Below are positions 35,641-47,293 of a DNA stretch of 64,000 nt, in pieces. A program made the translations under genes and the position numbers. Below the pieces are notes generated by a model that was not told where the DNA came from, ran no database searches, and saw only the letters and a list, made by a program, of their open reading frames with translations. Position 1 is the stretch's first letter. Each line of letters begins with the position of its first letter. The DNA is from Polytrichum commune (Eukaryota > Streptophyta > Polytrichopsida > Polytrichales > Polytrichaceae): the NCBI GenBank assembly GCA_950295325.1, contig OX485804.1, positions 20,958,001 to 21,022,000 of the forward strand, given 5' to 3'.

Positions 35641-38600
35641 TGCATGGTTCAAGCAAAGGGGAATGAGAGAATTATTGTATATGAGCGTACCTCTCATCCA
35701 TCCAACATTTATAGTTGACCCCCTATACGTTTATTACCATAAATGGTGTAGTGAAAACCCTAAGTTGTTCATACCTAGTTTCGAGTTCACTTCTACCCTT
35801 GTGAGTGGGGGCTGAGATGAGGTTTACTTACCTTGGCAACCACTCAATGGCAAATCGTTGTTACATCACTCAAAAGGCATACTAAAATGTAAACACACGA
35901 CACTTACCATTAGTATGCTCAATAACGTCTCTCCCTTGTATACTTAAACACAAAACTATCCTCTCAAGTCTCCTAATGTGCTACCCTGAAGTCATAATGT
36001 AGAGGATTATTCACTTATAAAAAAAATTACTTATTTTGATGAATAATATCACGTTGACAATTAGTAGATGTACACTTAGAAACCTCTAGGCATCTAGTTT
36101 AGTCCCTTTACAAGTAGTGTACTTGACACTATATACTCTAAATTGTGTAGCGAAACCCTAGGTTAACCATACCTAGATTGAACTCCACTTCTACCTTTGT
36201 GAATGGGGGCTTAACATAGATAGCTTTTAGATAGTACCTCGGCAACCGCACAATCCCTTACAAATTTGATCTCCTTAATTAAATGGCCGATTGTTGTTAC
36301 ACCACCCACAAGATCTACGAGTAGTAAAAGCTTGAGTATTCATAGGGTTTCGAGATGTCCATGCATGTTCACCATCGTTTACCATTGAGAGTGGAGGTTG
36401 GATACGTTTTAATTACCTTGGCAACCACACAATCCCCTTCCTCTTTGCACCACCTTACAATTTGGATCCCCATTAATGGCTAGTTGGTGTTACATTGTTG
36501 CAGAGATTTATGGCCGCCACCAACCCCGAGAGAGACCGCAATAGTGGCATCGAGAGCCTCAAATATAGGGTTGGTGGCTCATATTAGCAATAGGCATAGG
36601 CTCGACGACGCTATGAAGTTTTCGCCCACCAATTCATGACGTGGATCCCGGGAGGAATATTTAACGTTCTAAGGTACTAGCTTAGCTATAAGGTAAGGCA
36701 CGTGGGTGTTGTTACGGTCGTTTTTCATGTTCCTACGACTTCTACCGATTCCATCTCTAGTACAACAATGAAACCTGCGTTGCATTAGCAAATCTACGAT
36801 GTAATAGACGTAAAAATTGGTTGAAAATTGGACATCCCCTTATTCGGTTATGGACGTCAGAATCGTGTGTTTGTTAACTTCTTAACCAGATGTAAAGGTT
36901 TTCCTAATTACGTTTAGTATTTAACGTGGAATAGTTATTAAGATTTGAAGACGTTGTCCAGTTGCTTTGAAACATTTCTCTTTATGGTGTTGGTCTTCGA
37001 TTCTAACCAAACCACACACCGATCAAATACAAGAGTCCAATCATGAACAACGATTCGTAACGCATAACCCTAAACCCTAGATACACCCATGTATCTAGAT
37101 ATCTCTCTCTATGGCTATATATAGTGGGCATATTTTATATGTATCCGATATTAGGCATGGGTTGTATCGATTTCACTTCCCATCCCTAAGGTCATCAATT
37201 CAAGTCCTAGGCTATGCTACTTTTACAATCCTTAGGTACTAATTCCAAGGCCGAACGGATTCCATAAAGTAAATTTCCATGCGAACGATGATTTCACAAC
37301 GTTGTCACTCAATGGGATTAGAAGGACACATGTACATAATAATTCCCTACAAGTAACCTAGATCCTAGGCAAGTAACCGACGACCGACTCCTCTAACCTA
37401 TAGCATGTCAAAGTCCCAAATCAATGAGACATGGACACATATTCTACGTTTGAAGTACTAGCCCTAGTTGGTTGTTGTACGTAGGCGCTTGTGTTTGTTT
37501 GGGGAAGACTTTTAACGTGAATGGTTAAAGTATGTCACTTTTGTTCCACACTCCCGTTCCATGCGGGGGGAAAGGCATGGGGTAGGACAACTTGATGAAA
37601 CCCTAAAAAGCCTTACGGCGGGCTTGATGTATGTACTCAAATGCCATCACACTCAAGTTTTCACCGACCCTTCTTGAAAATTATAAAATACGTATTTTGG
37701 GTACCTACAATTTTAAATGGAACATCATATTACGTCAAGGAAAAAACAACAACATGAATGATCGTATACAACGCTCATGATCTATATACTAAGCATGTGT
37801 CTGCATCCAAGGGTAGTATGGTTGTGTAGTTGAACTCAACTTTTCAATTGAGGTATTCAACCAATTTCAAAGTTGCACCTAATGATTGAGTTGATCGTAG
37901 AACATGTCAGTTTTTAAATATTTAAATAATATATATATGTATATATATAGCTCAAATAAATGTCTCTATGCATGTCAAGGTCCAAATAAAGTATCCAAGG
38001 ACATCTATGTGTTAACTTTGGGTCCAAGATGTTGAATATGAGCATGAAGATGTTGTTACTTATTGCTAGTGTTTTATACGACTCTATTTTAAAATTATCT
38101 CATCATATAATACTAGTGAGAACATACCATTATGTAAAAATAGATCTTAAAAGGTATGTGTTTGTAGGAACAACATATATTCAATCCCACACCACATACA
38201 CCGAAGCACCATTGCCACATCTGACAATGTGTTTCGTTTATGTTTATATGAAGTTGTGTTTAACAAGGTGATATGCATGTAAAGTTTTGCCCATTGGATG
38301 AATCGATGATTGGATGAAAGTTATTGCGTTGTGTTGTCTCCTTGTCTATAGCCCCCCCCCCCCCCCCCGTGGGTTATATCAAGAGTGGGAGCACGGGTAG
38401 ATCACTCCATTGTCAAGTTGAACACCACGTGCGACCAAAAAAAATCTTCTTTTGGTAAGTTGCACCACCAAAATGGGTCAAAATTTTATCAAATTGTTTT
38501 CATGAGTAGATATACACACTACCTATGACATAGTCAAAAGTGGTAACTAAATTTGATGATTTGTTTTTTTCATAAAACATACCATTTCTAACTAGAATGA

Positions 38601-38823
38601 CACATAATTGAACTAAAACAATTACTAAAAAAATATGACTAAAATTTTCAAAAAAGTATACAAAAGATACTATCAATGGTTATGTATATGTAGAAAAAAT
38701 ATCATAATTTTTAAAATTATATATGCCATGTAATATAGGGGTAGCAAACTTTGTCCGCACGTGGTGTCAACTTGACAATGAAGTGACCTCCCCGTCAAGT
38801 TCGGTTCTACATGGCTCTATCTA
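35641..38823. other. gene-free stretch
   Basis: No supported gene. It contains a reverse copy of the 7.7-kb family at 36,690-37,030, an AT tract at about 37,928-37,950, a C-run at about 38,351-38,368, and related short segments with AAACCCTAGGTTAACCATAC-type sequence at about 35,755, 36,150 and 36,345. Confidence 0.4.
36690..37030 (-). repeat. reverse copy of the 7.7-kb repeat family
   Basis: Runs from TAAGGCACGTGGGTGTTGTT through GCATTAGCAAATCTACGATG to ACCAAACCACACACCGATCA. These are the complements of the ends of the 7967-8365 copy. Confidence 0.6.
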
Positions 38824-39186
38824 CACTAATAATAGAATTGAACACCACCGATTCTATTTTGTCTTACTCGATACTAATTGCAAACCACCCTTGTAGTGTC
38901 ACCAACACTAAATGTAAACCTTAACAACATTATCTGTCATTCCATGTAAAATAGTTTGGACATTAGAGATTCGCAATGTTGCAATTATTGTCACTTTCTA
39001 TGCGACTTTTCATTCAAATTTTCTATCATCAATGACAAAAGTCATGAATACATGAATGTTAGGATGCAGAATATACCAAAAAATGAACGAAAAGCAAATT
39101 CGGATGACAATATTTGTAAATTTATTCATAAAAAGTTGCCGTAGCAACATAAAAGTACCTTATGACACTATATACAATATTTAGTA
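38824..39186 (+). mobile_element. CACTAAATA-type MITE, family B copy 2
   Basis: A 363-bp copy, left end CACTAATAATAG and right end ATATTTAGTA (last base decayed). TA flanks both sides (38,822-38,823 and 39,187-39,188). Shares GTAGTGTCACCAACACTAAA with the other B copies. Confidence 0.7.
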
Positions 39187-40185
39187 TAGATTCTCACATG
39201 AATGTCTAGTTTCCTAGAGTTGACTTAGTTTCATCCACATCAATTATCTAGTTTCCACATTCATGCACATACAATCGCCAAAAAGACAAATGTATAGGCG
39301 AGAAAAAGAAGCAAACCAAAAACTCTCTACTCTAGGACAAAACCAATAATTTTAAAGGATTTGGTCTCATAGACCAAACAAAAACTTGATCGGTGGGGCT
39401 CGTACAAACTAACACATACACCATAGAAAGTAAGTTAACACTTTGGGTTAACTAAGTGCGAGTTCCCATGTAGGCCACTCGCCCACCAAATTCTAGTGGG
39501 AATAAGGACGAACTCGCCCAAATGTAGATGGCATTTGGTGGGGCAGGGTTTGCATGTGCATGCTACCTACTCTCATTGTCTCAAATCTGGGCACACCTAC
39601 TAACCTCCTCCTACATGTTACCAAGCATGAACCTTCTCCTTCAACCCTTCGGTGACTGACACTTGTAAGTTCCAAAGTGCTCTTTGGACGCACAGAAGTC
39701 TAGCGGCTCATGTCCACAACCCTTCACATTTCAATAAGCCACCTAAATGTGGTTGGTGGATGCCACGTGCTTATCGACACGAGAACACTCCAACCCACTA
39801 TTATCTAGAGTTTAGTGGGCGAGCGGTCTACATGGAAACGCACCTTTATATCAATGCCATCGAACGGTAACATACTCGGCCCTTTTCTAACTTACTTATG
39901 CGGTATGATATGGCACGGTATTAATGTTTTATATGTAGTCGGCACCATAAAGAGGGATCGTAGCTAGGTTGTGTAAGTTGGACGCGGGGCCGTGCTTAGA
40001 TAAAGAGAGGCTTGACGTTGTTGGAGCTCTTGTTGAAATTCGGGACTCAAGGGTGCATGGCAAACAGTTATTTAAAAAATCTTATATATATACCCCCCCC
40101 CCCCCAACCCAAACAAAGCCTTTTGACTTTGCAAGTTGCCATGCTAACCTTCAAAAATCTTAACCTAGAAATCAATGAACATGAA
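39187..40185. other. gene-free stretch
   Basis: No supported gene. Complementary short frames at 39,493-39,870 have no domain. C-run at about 40,093-40,105. Confidence 0.4.
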
Positions 40186-41060
40186 GAACCCACAAACTAG
40201 TTACAGATGAACCGGTTGCATTTGGAGAAAAATAACAAGACTTTGGGGAAGAAAAAAAACTACCGCTCGTTTTAGAGGAATATACTCTCAAATTAACGAA
40301 GAAGGCCGGAAAGAGCACGACATGTAAACGGGTTGGACTTGGGAACACTACACTAAATAGGTAGATTAGTGTTGGAAACACTAATAGTCGACGAAAACGC
40401 TAAATGTAAATTGTCTCTATAGTGTTAGAACACTAAATGTCAACTCTAACACTATTTGTATCAAGTAGTAACTTTAAATATTTACATGAGTGCATTTAGT
40501 GTTAGATGATATTTTGTAAATCTTGGAATGAAGAATTGAAGGAAGAAGAATATGAGAACCTCGTAAAAGGTATAATTTGTTCAAACCCTATTCAAACACT
40601 AATTGTAATATCAATTGAAAAATAGTGTTTTAGGTAACTGTTGCATCTAACACTAATCTTCATCTAACACTAATCTACCTATTTAGTGTACTAGGATTTT
40701 GACCGATTGTGCCCCAAAAACCTGCCCGGACACTGCCCGAAATCGCCCAAAAAGGTGGGCTCGGGCAGCTCCAGCTTGTCAGTTTTTCAAAGGAACCTTG
40801 CTTTGACCCGAACAAGGAACAATGCGGGAAAACCGGCCACTTAGCTACAGACGAATATGATTGAGTTTGAGGAAAAACTGGTTGAAGTGCAAGACTTCAG
40901 GGAAAAACCGACAAATCTTATCATGTAGAGGAATTTCTTGCACAAACCCTCGAGTCATTAATGGGAAAACCGAAAGACCGCAACATAATTGGTCGGAAAC
41001 GCTTACTAGGTTTTTGACCAGTTATGGCCAGAGCCAGTTATTCGGGGAAACTTTTGGGGC
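40186..41060 (+). repeat. 220-bp unit copies interrupted by a MITE
   Basis: Sequence before 40,350 and after 40,689 reads as copies of the unit arrayed at 51.3 kb (GATGAACCGGTTG, TTTTAGAGGAAT, then GACCGATTGTGCCCCAAAAA, and a second diverged unit to about 41,060). The break is the MITE at 40,351-40,688. Confidence 0.65.
40351..40688. mobile_element. CACTAAATA-type MITE, family C, nested
   Basis: A 338-bp element with perfect 23-bp inverted ends: 40,351-40,373 begins CACTAAATAGGTAG and 40,666-40,688 ends CTACCTATTTAGTG. TA flanks both sides (40,349-40,350 and 40,689-40,690). The host repeat without insertion (about 53,003-53,016, CACTACTAGGATCT) has a single TA-less junction that is restored when the element and one TA are removed. 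Inside are further short inverted ACACTAAT/ATTAGTGT motifs. Confidence 0.85.
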
Positions 41061-41096
41061 GTGACTGGTCAATGTATTCTCCAAGTGTTTTCCAAG

Positions 41097-41225
41097 TCCA
41101 GTCAGTTATTACATGTTGACATCTTTGGGGTGTTCTTCATTGAATTTGGATATGTTCTATATATTCCTCTAAATGATGGGTGACTTTCATGAAATTGTGG
41201 ACTTCAACCAGTTATGTTCGAGATG
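41097..41225 (-). repeat. reverse copy of the 220-bp unit
   Basis: Contains TTACATGTTGACATCTTT, ATATATTCCTCTAAATGATG and GTGGACTTCAACCAGTTATG, the complements of the unit's ordered blocks. Confidence 0.55.
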
Positions 41226-41246
41226 GTCCTAAACTACTATGTATTA

Positions 41247-41551
41247 GGTAATCGTTTTATTGGAACCGGTTCTGTCAAGGTGGCGAGCCCGCGAGGGCGA
41301 GCCAGCTGGACAGAACCTGTTCTGCACTGATGATCGGTTCCAATAAAACGATTACCGGACGTAACCGGTTGGCCGCTTTGTTGAACCGCGCAGGTGACCT
41401 AAACAGTGGGTCACCTGTCGTCTTCTTCAACATATCCGATTTAGATGATCATAACCGGCTGGGATGTCGAGGTTATCGTCTGCAAACCTGTGTGCTCAGA
41501 GCCAATCGTGTAGTGCCACCTCGGCGAAACAAAGCGGCCAACCGGTTACGT
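41247..41551 (+). repeat. double-palindrome element, copy 1
   Basis: Two adjacent inverted-repeat modules. The first has perfect 22-bp arms (41,247-41,268, GGTAATCGTTTTATTGGAAC; 41,335-41,356), with a nested GGTTCTGTC/GACAGAACC pair and a directly repeated GGCGAGCC inside. The second has perfect 24-bp arms (41,359-41,382, ACGTAACCGGTTGGCCGC; 41,528-41,551) enclosing about 145 bp. A reverse copy lies at 50,262-50,533. The element abuts the SINE-like repeat at 41,552. Open frames across it in both copies reflect sequence identity of the repeat. Confidence 0.8.
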
Positions 41552-41662
41552 GATAGTGGAGTGGTACCCAAACTGAACGAAGTGGTTGGCGGTTCGATTT
41601 CCGGTCATGAAATCATCTATGGAAAAGTAGCCAGGCAGTCAAGCGCTTCCTGCGTTCAACCA
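41552..41662 (+). repeat. SINE-like dispersed repeat, copy 4
   Basis: Starts within the family core at GATAGTGGAGTGGTACCC, directly after the double-palindrome element, and runs through GGCGGTTCGATTTCCGGTCA to TAGCCAGGCAGTCAAGCG. It has the best B-box match of the four copies. The upstream part of the family consensus is missing, as if displaced by the neighbouring element. Confidence 0.6.
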
Positions 41663-43008
41663 AAAATTAAAAAGAAAATCTTCTTCTGGTTATTTCTCAA
41701 ACTTAACCGCTTCATCTGTAATTAATGGCCGGTTCCCCCATTCATTGACCAAAACCTCGCCAGGATTCAAGTTACAACATTTTCCCCTAAGTTGATAACC
41801 TCAACTTGAGTCTGGTTGCGAGTGAGGGAAATATTGAATTTGAGCACACTAACCTCTCATTTCCTCCAAAATCAAAGATCCAAAATGTACACAACCCAAA
41901 GATTTTGTTAAAATGTACACTTGACACTAGAATTGGTCTTAAAGACCCCGAATCAATGTGTTGCAAGTCATTTGGAATGAATCAACCACAATGCTTCTAG
42001 GGGGTCAAGCTTTTATGTTGGATGGATGAGAGGTGGGTACACTCATATGTAATGATTCCCTCTCGCCTTCCATTTTGGCATGTCCTAGAAGTCTTACATG
42101 GACTTATCTTTTATGATTGTAATCCGATTGAAGGTTGATGGTGCTTGAACCATGACTTCCATAATCATGTGCTATTATTAGATCAAAATCTTAAATGATA
42201 TTCGCTAGCAATTGACAAGGACCTTAACTAACACACCAAAACATGCATCATTTGAATATGCAAGTGTTTGTAAGGGTTTGAGTTGTTGTTGGTAGATGAC
42301 ACAAAACCAACACAAAAACCTGATGTTAAGGTGGCGGATACTCTCAAAAATCAATATGTACGCACCATGCAAGAATTTGGGGCGTTGGTTGCAACACCGT
42401 ATACTTTATCAAATGTATCCGATTTAAGATTGAAAAAACCTATAATAGATATTATGAGCACATAGGGCTCTTGACATGTTCAAGACATCGATCACATGTA
42501 CTAATTACAAAATGGATGCCTACAAACCTTGGGCCCTAGCATGATGTTTTCTTGAAAGAGAGGTGTGTGTTTGGTAAGAGCTTTGAGGGTAGATTCAAAG
42601 CATTTGGGGTTTTGTGGATTTGGTAGAGAGAGAGAGAGAGAACGGGATAAGATGCTCAAGGCCTACAAACAAGCGCGTGACATCGTCCGGTGCAAGTTCT
42701 TCGATAATCTTGATGGCACGTGGAGCTAGATGTGTCTTATGTAGTCGTCAAGATCTAAAGGTCGTTTGGAAGAGATAGATATATAGGCCACCTCTAGGGA
42801 TGTTCTTTTGATCCCCCACCCCCCCGGTGACAATAAATGCGGGATTTTTTTAATCCCACTTTGCAATGAAGTCTAGCCTCTCTTTTTAATGAGCTTTTGG
42901 AATACTCAAGGGTTGACGCATTTGCATTACGAATTGGTGTGCAAAGGGCTACATTCGGGTTCATAGTTTAGTTTAGTTTTGCGAATATGGTGTTTCTCCT
43001 CTGCTTAG
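41663..43008. other. gene-free stretch
   Basis: No supported gene. A GA run lies at about 42,623-42,641 and a C-run at about 42,817-42,825. Confidence 0.4.
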
Positions 43009-43164
43009 TGTAATGTAACTATACCTAGTTACCATCCTACGATGACGAGGCGTCCTCAACGACGAGGCTAATTGACAATATGATATTGTAAAGTAACTAC
43101 ACCTAGTTGCCATCCTACGACGACGAGGCGTCCTCAACGGCAAGGCTAATTGACAATGTGACAT
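43009..43164 (+). repeat. 78-bp tandem duplication
   Basis: Two copies, 43,009-43,086 and 43,087-43,164, differ at a few bases and share CCTAGTTGCCATCCTACGAC (one base differs in copy 1), GACGAGGCGTCCTCAACG and GGCTAATTGACAAT. A degenerate third copy may follow to about 43,240. The minus-strand open frame here only translates the duplication. Confidence 0.85.
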
Positions 43165-43303
43165 TTAATGTATACCATGATGACGAGGTTGGGTGTATGG
43201 ACACCTAGTCATCGACGGTAGTGTCATTGTAAGGTAAATACCAATATTGATGGATAATTGAATATTCTAACCACATGTGCCAGTGTGTAAGCGGAGGATG
43301 ATG

Positions 43304-43668
43304 GGAGCTAGACAACTCCTAGTTGAAGATGGATGGATTGGAGTTAGACAACTCCAGATTGACAACATGTGCACTGGAGTTAGACAGCTCCGCATATAGT
43401 GCATTGGAATTAGACCATTCCATATTGAGAACATGTGCACATGAGTTAGACAACTCTCGATGAGGTGCATTGGAGTTGGACCGCTCCAGAATTGGAAAGA
43501 TGAATGTTATTCATTGGAGTTAGACAACTCTTAATGAATAGATGGATCTAGTTGGAATTAGACAATTCCAACTAGAAGAATGAATGGATGAATTTAGTTG
43601 GAATTAGACAATTCCAACTAGAAAGAAGGATGGATGAATCCAATTGGAATTAGACAATTCCAATTGGA
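43304..43668. repeat. array of ten hairpins with an invariant AGAC loop
   Basis: Ten consecutive inverted repeats are spaced 29-46 bp centre to centre. Loop tetranucleotides are at 43,310, 43,346, 43,382, 43,412, 43,448, 43,478 (GGAC), 43,522, 43,560, 43,606 and 43,652. Arms grow from 4-7 bp at the left to 12-13 bp at the right. The last three are perfect: left arms CTAGTTGGAATT at 43,548-43,559, TAGTTGGAATT at 43,595-43,605 and CCAATTGGAATT at 43,640-43,651, each with its exact complement after the loop. Arm sequences differ between hairpins yet stay self-complementary. Function unknown. Confidence 0.9.
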
Positions 43669-45412
43669 AGAATGAGATTGAGATAAGAGATGGAAGAAGG
43701 TTTTAGAAGAACCAAAGATAGAAGATTCATAGTAGAACTAAAAGATAGAGCTATGAATATGATACTTTTACTATATGTAAAGATAGAAAGTAAAAGTAGT
43801 GCTTCGGCATAAGAAGAAGCTCGGGGGAGGAGAGAGGACCTTTGGTCTCTCTCCTATGGTCGGGTGGTTGAGCTTTAACCAAAACATACTTGGTCTATGA
43901 TTGTTTTGGGTTGATACGTGTTAGTGTGGAAGTTGGTGATAAACCGGTGAGAGGTTCGTTACACTTAGTGGCTACAATGTCGAGTATTTGGAAGGAGAAA
44001 CATGGCAATTTGCACATGAAGAAAAGGTGCAAGTATAGGCAATAATATACGTACCAATTCTAAAAAAAGTGGTTATTGTATTGAGTTTTCTTGTTGATTG
44101 GCAATAATATACATTTGACTGCCCATAAATTGGCTATTCTCTAGGATCAACAATTGCATGATGCCAATAATACTACGATATTATATACGAATGATGATTT
44201 CCTTTGGAGATAGCTTTAGCCATTGTAGGCCTAAGTTTGCACCTCCTAAATCAACTATGGTATCATACATTGCAACACTAATGTTTCAAGCTAATTGAAG
44301 CTTAATAATGACCTCCAATGGAAGGAAAAAACTGCAAAGTCCGTACTCAAGACCCACTAAAAATCAAAAGCCGACATCAATTTACGACATCAATTTACAA
44401 CAACTCAAACCTTTAGTTCCATATCCCATGAGAAAATCAAGGGGTTCCAGAATCCAAGCAACTCACTCCACTCAAAACATGGCTCCTACAACAAAACTTC
44501 CACCCCAAGCTAATTATGACAAAATAATGGAGGTGCAAACCCAAATCTACCCAGCATCACAAAACTACGTATATTATCATCAAGAATAGATGGATAACTA
44601 AAAATAGAAATATGGTTGACAACGGCGGTCTAAATGTCATTCTTCGTAAACCTCCTCAACGGGAAGTTTTCAAGCTTAAACAAACTATGGCTATATTCTA
44701 TGATGCAAGCTACCATGTGTTCATTCAATATGTTTTGGAGTTCAGATTTAGAGAAAGAGACCGTTGAAAAAATTCTCTTGTCCTCAACATATTCAAGTGT
44801 TTGCACGACAACTAGTTCAACCATCTTCACCCACTCATAAAAGTGGCTCCAAAGAACCACGGACATAGACATGGTTCTTCATAGTTTGGTTAGTGGGTGC
44901 ACAAAAACGGGTTTCTCCAAAGCACCCACCACATCAACTTTCATCGCACCTTTAAACAAGCTCCATGGATGGATCAAATCAATAGTATTTAGCAAGGGGG
45001 TCGAATAACAATCCTCGGTATTTTGTTCGATACTGTAACAATTCGTCAAACAAAAAAATTGGTTATCAATGTAACCAATATGAAGGGTAAACAACCCCGA
45101 GTGTGTCCATGATTAAAGACCCAACGAACTTGGATAAAGCTTAGTAACTAGATGCTCAACATGATTTGTGAAGACCACCATGTCACAAAGTTAGAACTTG
45201 TAAAGTGGCCATAAGTAATGTGTAGTTGGAGCATGACACAATTGATGGAGGCCATGTTCCGGATTGAAAGTTATCATGTGATTTGTAAGTACGAAGGATG
45301 CATCATCATTGGTGAAATATATACCTAAAATTTCACCCTCCATGGTTTAGAAATTTTAAATACTAGTAGACCCCTCAATTTTAAGTGACGAGACCTTGCT
45401 CCAAACTAAGTA
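43669..45412. other. gene-free stretch
   Basis: No supported gene. Open frames at 44,308-44,589 and 44,630-45,094 have no recognisable domain, and the latter overlap on opposite strands. Confidence 0.4.
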
Positions 45413-45720
45413 CACTAAACATGATATTTAGTGTCACCGATTCTAAACCACGGTGTAGTGTCACCAACACTAAATGTAAACCTAACATTAGGCAATCTAG
45501 ATTACTATCAATTACTACGTGTTTTTCCATCCAGGTTTCAATTGTCCATGACAACATTTCATTACAAAAGTGTTAGGATGAAAATAATACCAAACTTTGT
45601 TTCAATAGTCGGCATTTGGATGAACCAAGAGTAAGTTGGGATGACAATATTTGTATGCTTGTTTCAAAAGTTATGACAATGACATAAAATACCATATAAC
45701 ACTATATACAATGTTTAGTG
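45413..45720 (+). mobile_element. CACTAAATA-type MITE, family B copy 3
   Basis: A 308-bp copy with ends CACTAAACATGATATTTAGTG and ATGTTTAGTG. TA precedes it (45,411-45,412) but CA follows, so the right duplication has decayed. Confidence 0.65.
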
Positions 45721-46486
45721 CAACAATATACATGTACCTAGATGTAGTGTATTGTTTGATGAATTTTCTTTACACAAGTATTTATGCAAACTTGGTCAAT
45801 TAGAAGATATTCTTAAGGTGAGAAAAAAATACATCAAAATAGTCCTATTAGTGTGGGACATAAATATTGTTCAAGAGCCAACACGAAATCTCACAATGAG
45901 ATCAACTGATATGAGCCATGTTGATTTTCAACCCACACCATATCTATAGTTTTATTTTCGTGTGGGCTACAATAATTGTTTTTTTCCTTCTCATAAAGAC
46001 CATGGTGTCTTCGACCCATGTTGATTCCACCCTGACTAGACAATTAGAGTGGCTTGCATTAATCCATTCAGGCTAATATTCCACCTGTACCGATAAGAAT
46101 GCTTAGTGTAGTTTATCCCCTCCCCCCCCCCCCCAAAAAAAATCTAACAGTCTAGTGTTGAAATTTTCCAAAGAACCCAACAAAACTAAAATCACAACCA
46201 ATCTACGCCTAATCAATTCCATGCATAGTGTAAGGTAGTTGTACCTAATGAATAAGGCATTCACATGAGCTCCACATCAAATGAGGAAAGTGGTGATGCC
46301 CTTGATTTGGATTTGCTAACCATCTCGTACTAAGTTAACAATGTGTACTCATATCCTAGGAGAACTAGGCTATGTCAAAAAAGTAACCATTTAAGACTCA
46401 CCTACCTTAGTAAACTATGAGGCACAAAATGCTTGTACAAGGTAGAGATACTCGATTATGTTAATTGTAAGCAATTTCACATAAGT
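45721..46486. other. gene-free stretch
   Basis: No supported gene. C-run at about 46,122-46,134. Confidence 0.4.
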
Positions 46487-47293
46487 GTAATACAAGTATG
46501 ATATTGGAGTGGTTTCTCACGGGTCTAGACATTGATGTCACAACATATAAACAAAAACAAAATTCATAAATTATTTCCAATTCCGGAAATTACCGTACAT
46601 TTCAAAGGCAAGATTCTCTCCCAACTCATATTCTTCACATCATAAGTCGACCTATTTCCAATAACTACCCCATGGATGTGGAATCTCGGGTTTTTTTGCA
46701 TTGTAACAACTCACCCTTTCCGACGACCAACGACTTTACTAAAATAAGTAATAAGTGTAACACAAGTATGATATTGGAACGAATTCTCACATGTCTAGAC
46801 ATTGATGTCACAACATATACCCAAATAATAATGATACTTTATTTCCAAGTTAAGAATTCACTGTAAATTTCAAAGGCAAGATTCTCTCCCAACTCATATT
46901 CTTCACATCATAACTCGACCTATTTCCAATAACTACCCAAGGGATGTGGAATCTCGGGTTTTTTTGCACTATAACGACTCGCCCTTCTCGACAACCAATG
47001 ATTATACTAAAACAAGTAATATTTGTAATACAAGTATGATATTGGAGTGATTTCTCACAGGTCTCAACATTGACGTCACAACATACAACCAAAAAAAAAA
47101 TTTAAAATAAATAAAATCTTCCAAGTTTTGAAATCACCAGAAATTTCAAAGGCATGTTTCTCTCCCAACTCATATTCTTCACGTCATAAGTCGACCTATT
47201 TCCAATAAGTACCCAAGAAATGTGGAATCTCGGGGTGTTTTTGGCACTGTAACAACTCGCCCTTTCCGACGACCAACGACTATACTAAAACAA
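46487..47293. repeat. three tandem copies of a 269-bp repeat
   Basis: Copies start at 46,487, 46,757 and 47,025, each with GTAATACAAGTATGATATTG or a one-base variant. Each includes TCTCCCAACTCATATTCTTC, GACCTATTTCCAATAA and GATGTGGAATCTCGG. Minus-strand frames through the repeat share a stretch reading roughly NPRFHIPW, then YDVKNMSWERILPLK. I do not recognise this as any family. Confidence 0.9.

Noticed and set aside
40351-40688. CACTA (En/Spm) superfamily element
   Set aside because: Ends read CACTA...TAGTG, but comparison with the empty repeat shows a TA duplication rather than 3 bp.
41330-41725. 131-codon open frame with a close relative at 50,250-50,486 (minus)
   Set aside because: The similarity exists because both lie in copies of the double-palindrome element. 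The frames cross palindrome arms and continue into the unrelated SINE-like repeat.
42973-43164. 63-codon minus-strand frame with repeated peptide
   Set aside because: It is only the translation of the 78-bp tandem duplication (a multiple of three, so the frame stays open).
43304-43668. CRISPR or integron attC array
   Set aside because: Palindromic repeats have no constant repeat plus variable spacer structure, and there are no cas or integrase genes. attC sites also have defined core sites that are missing here.
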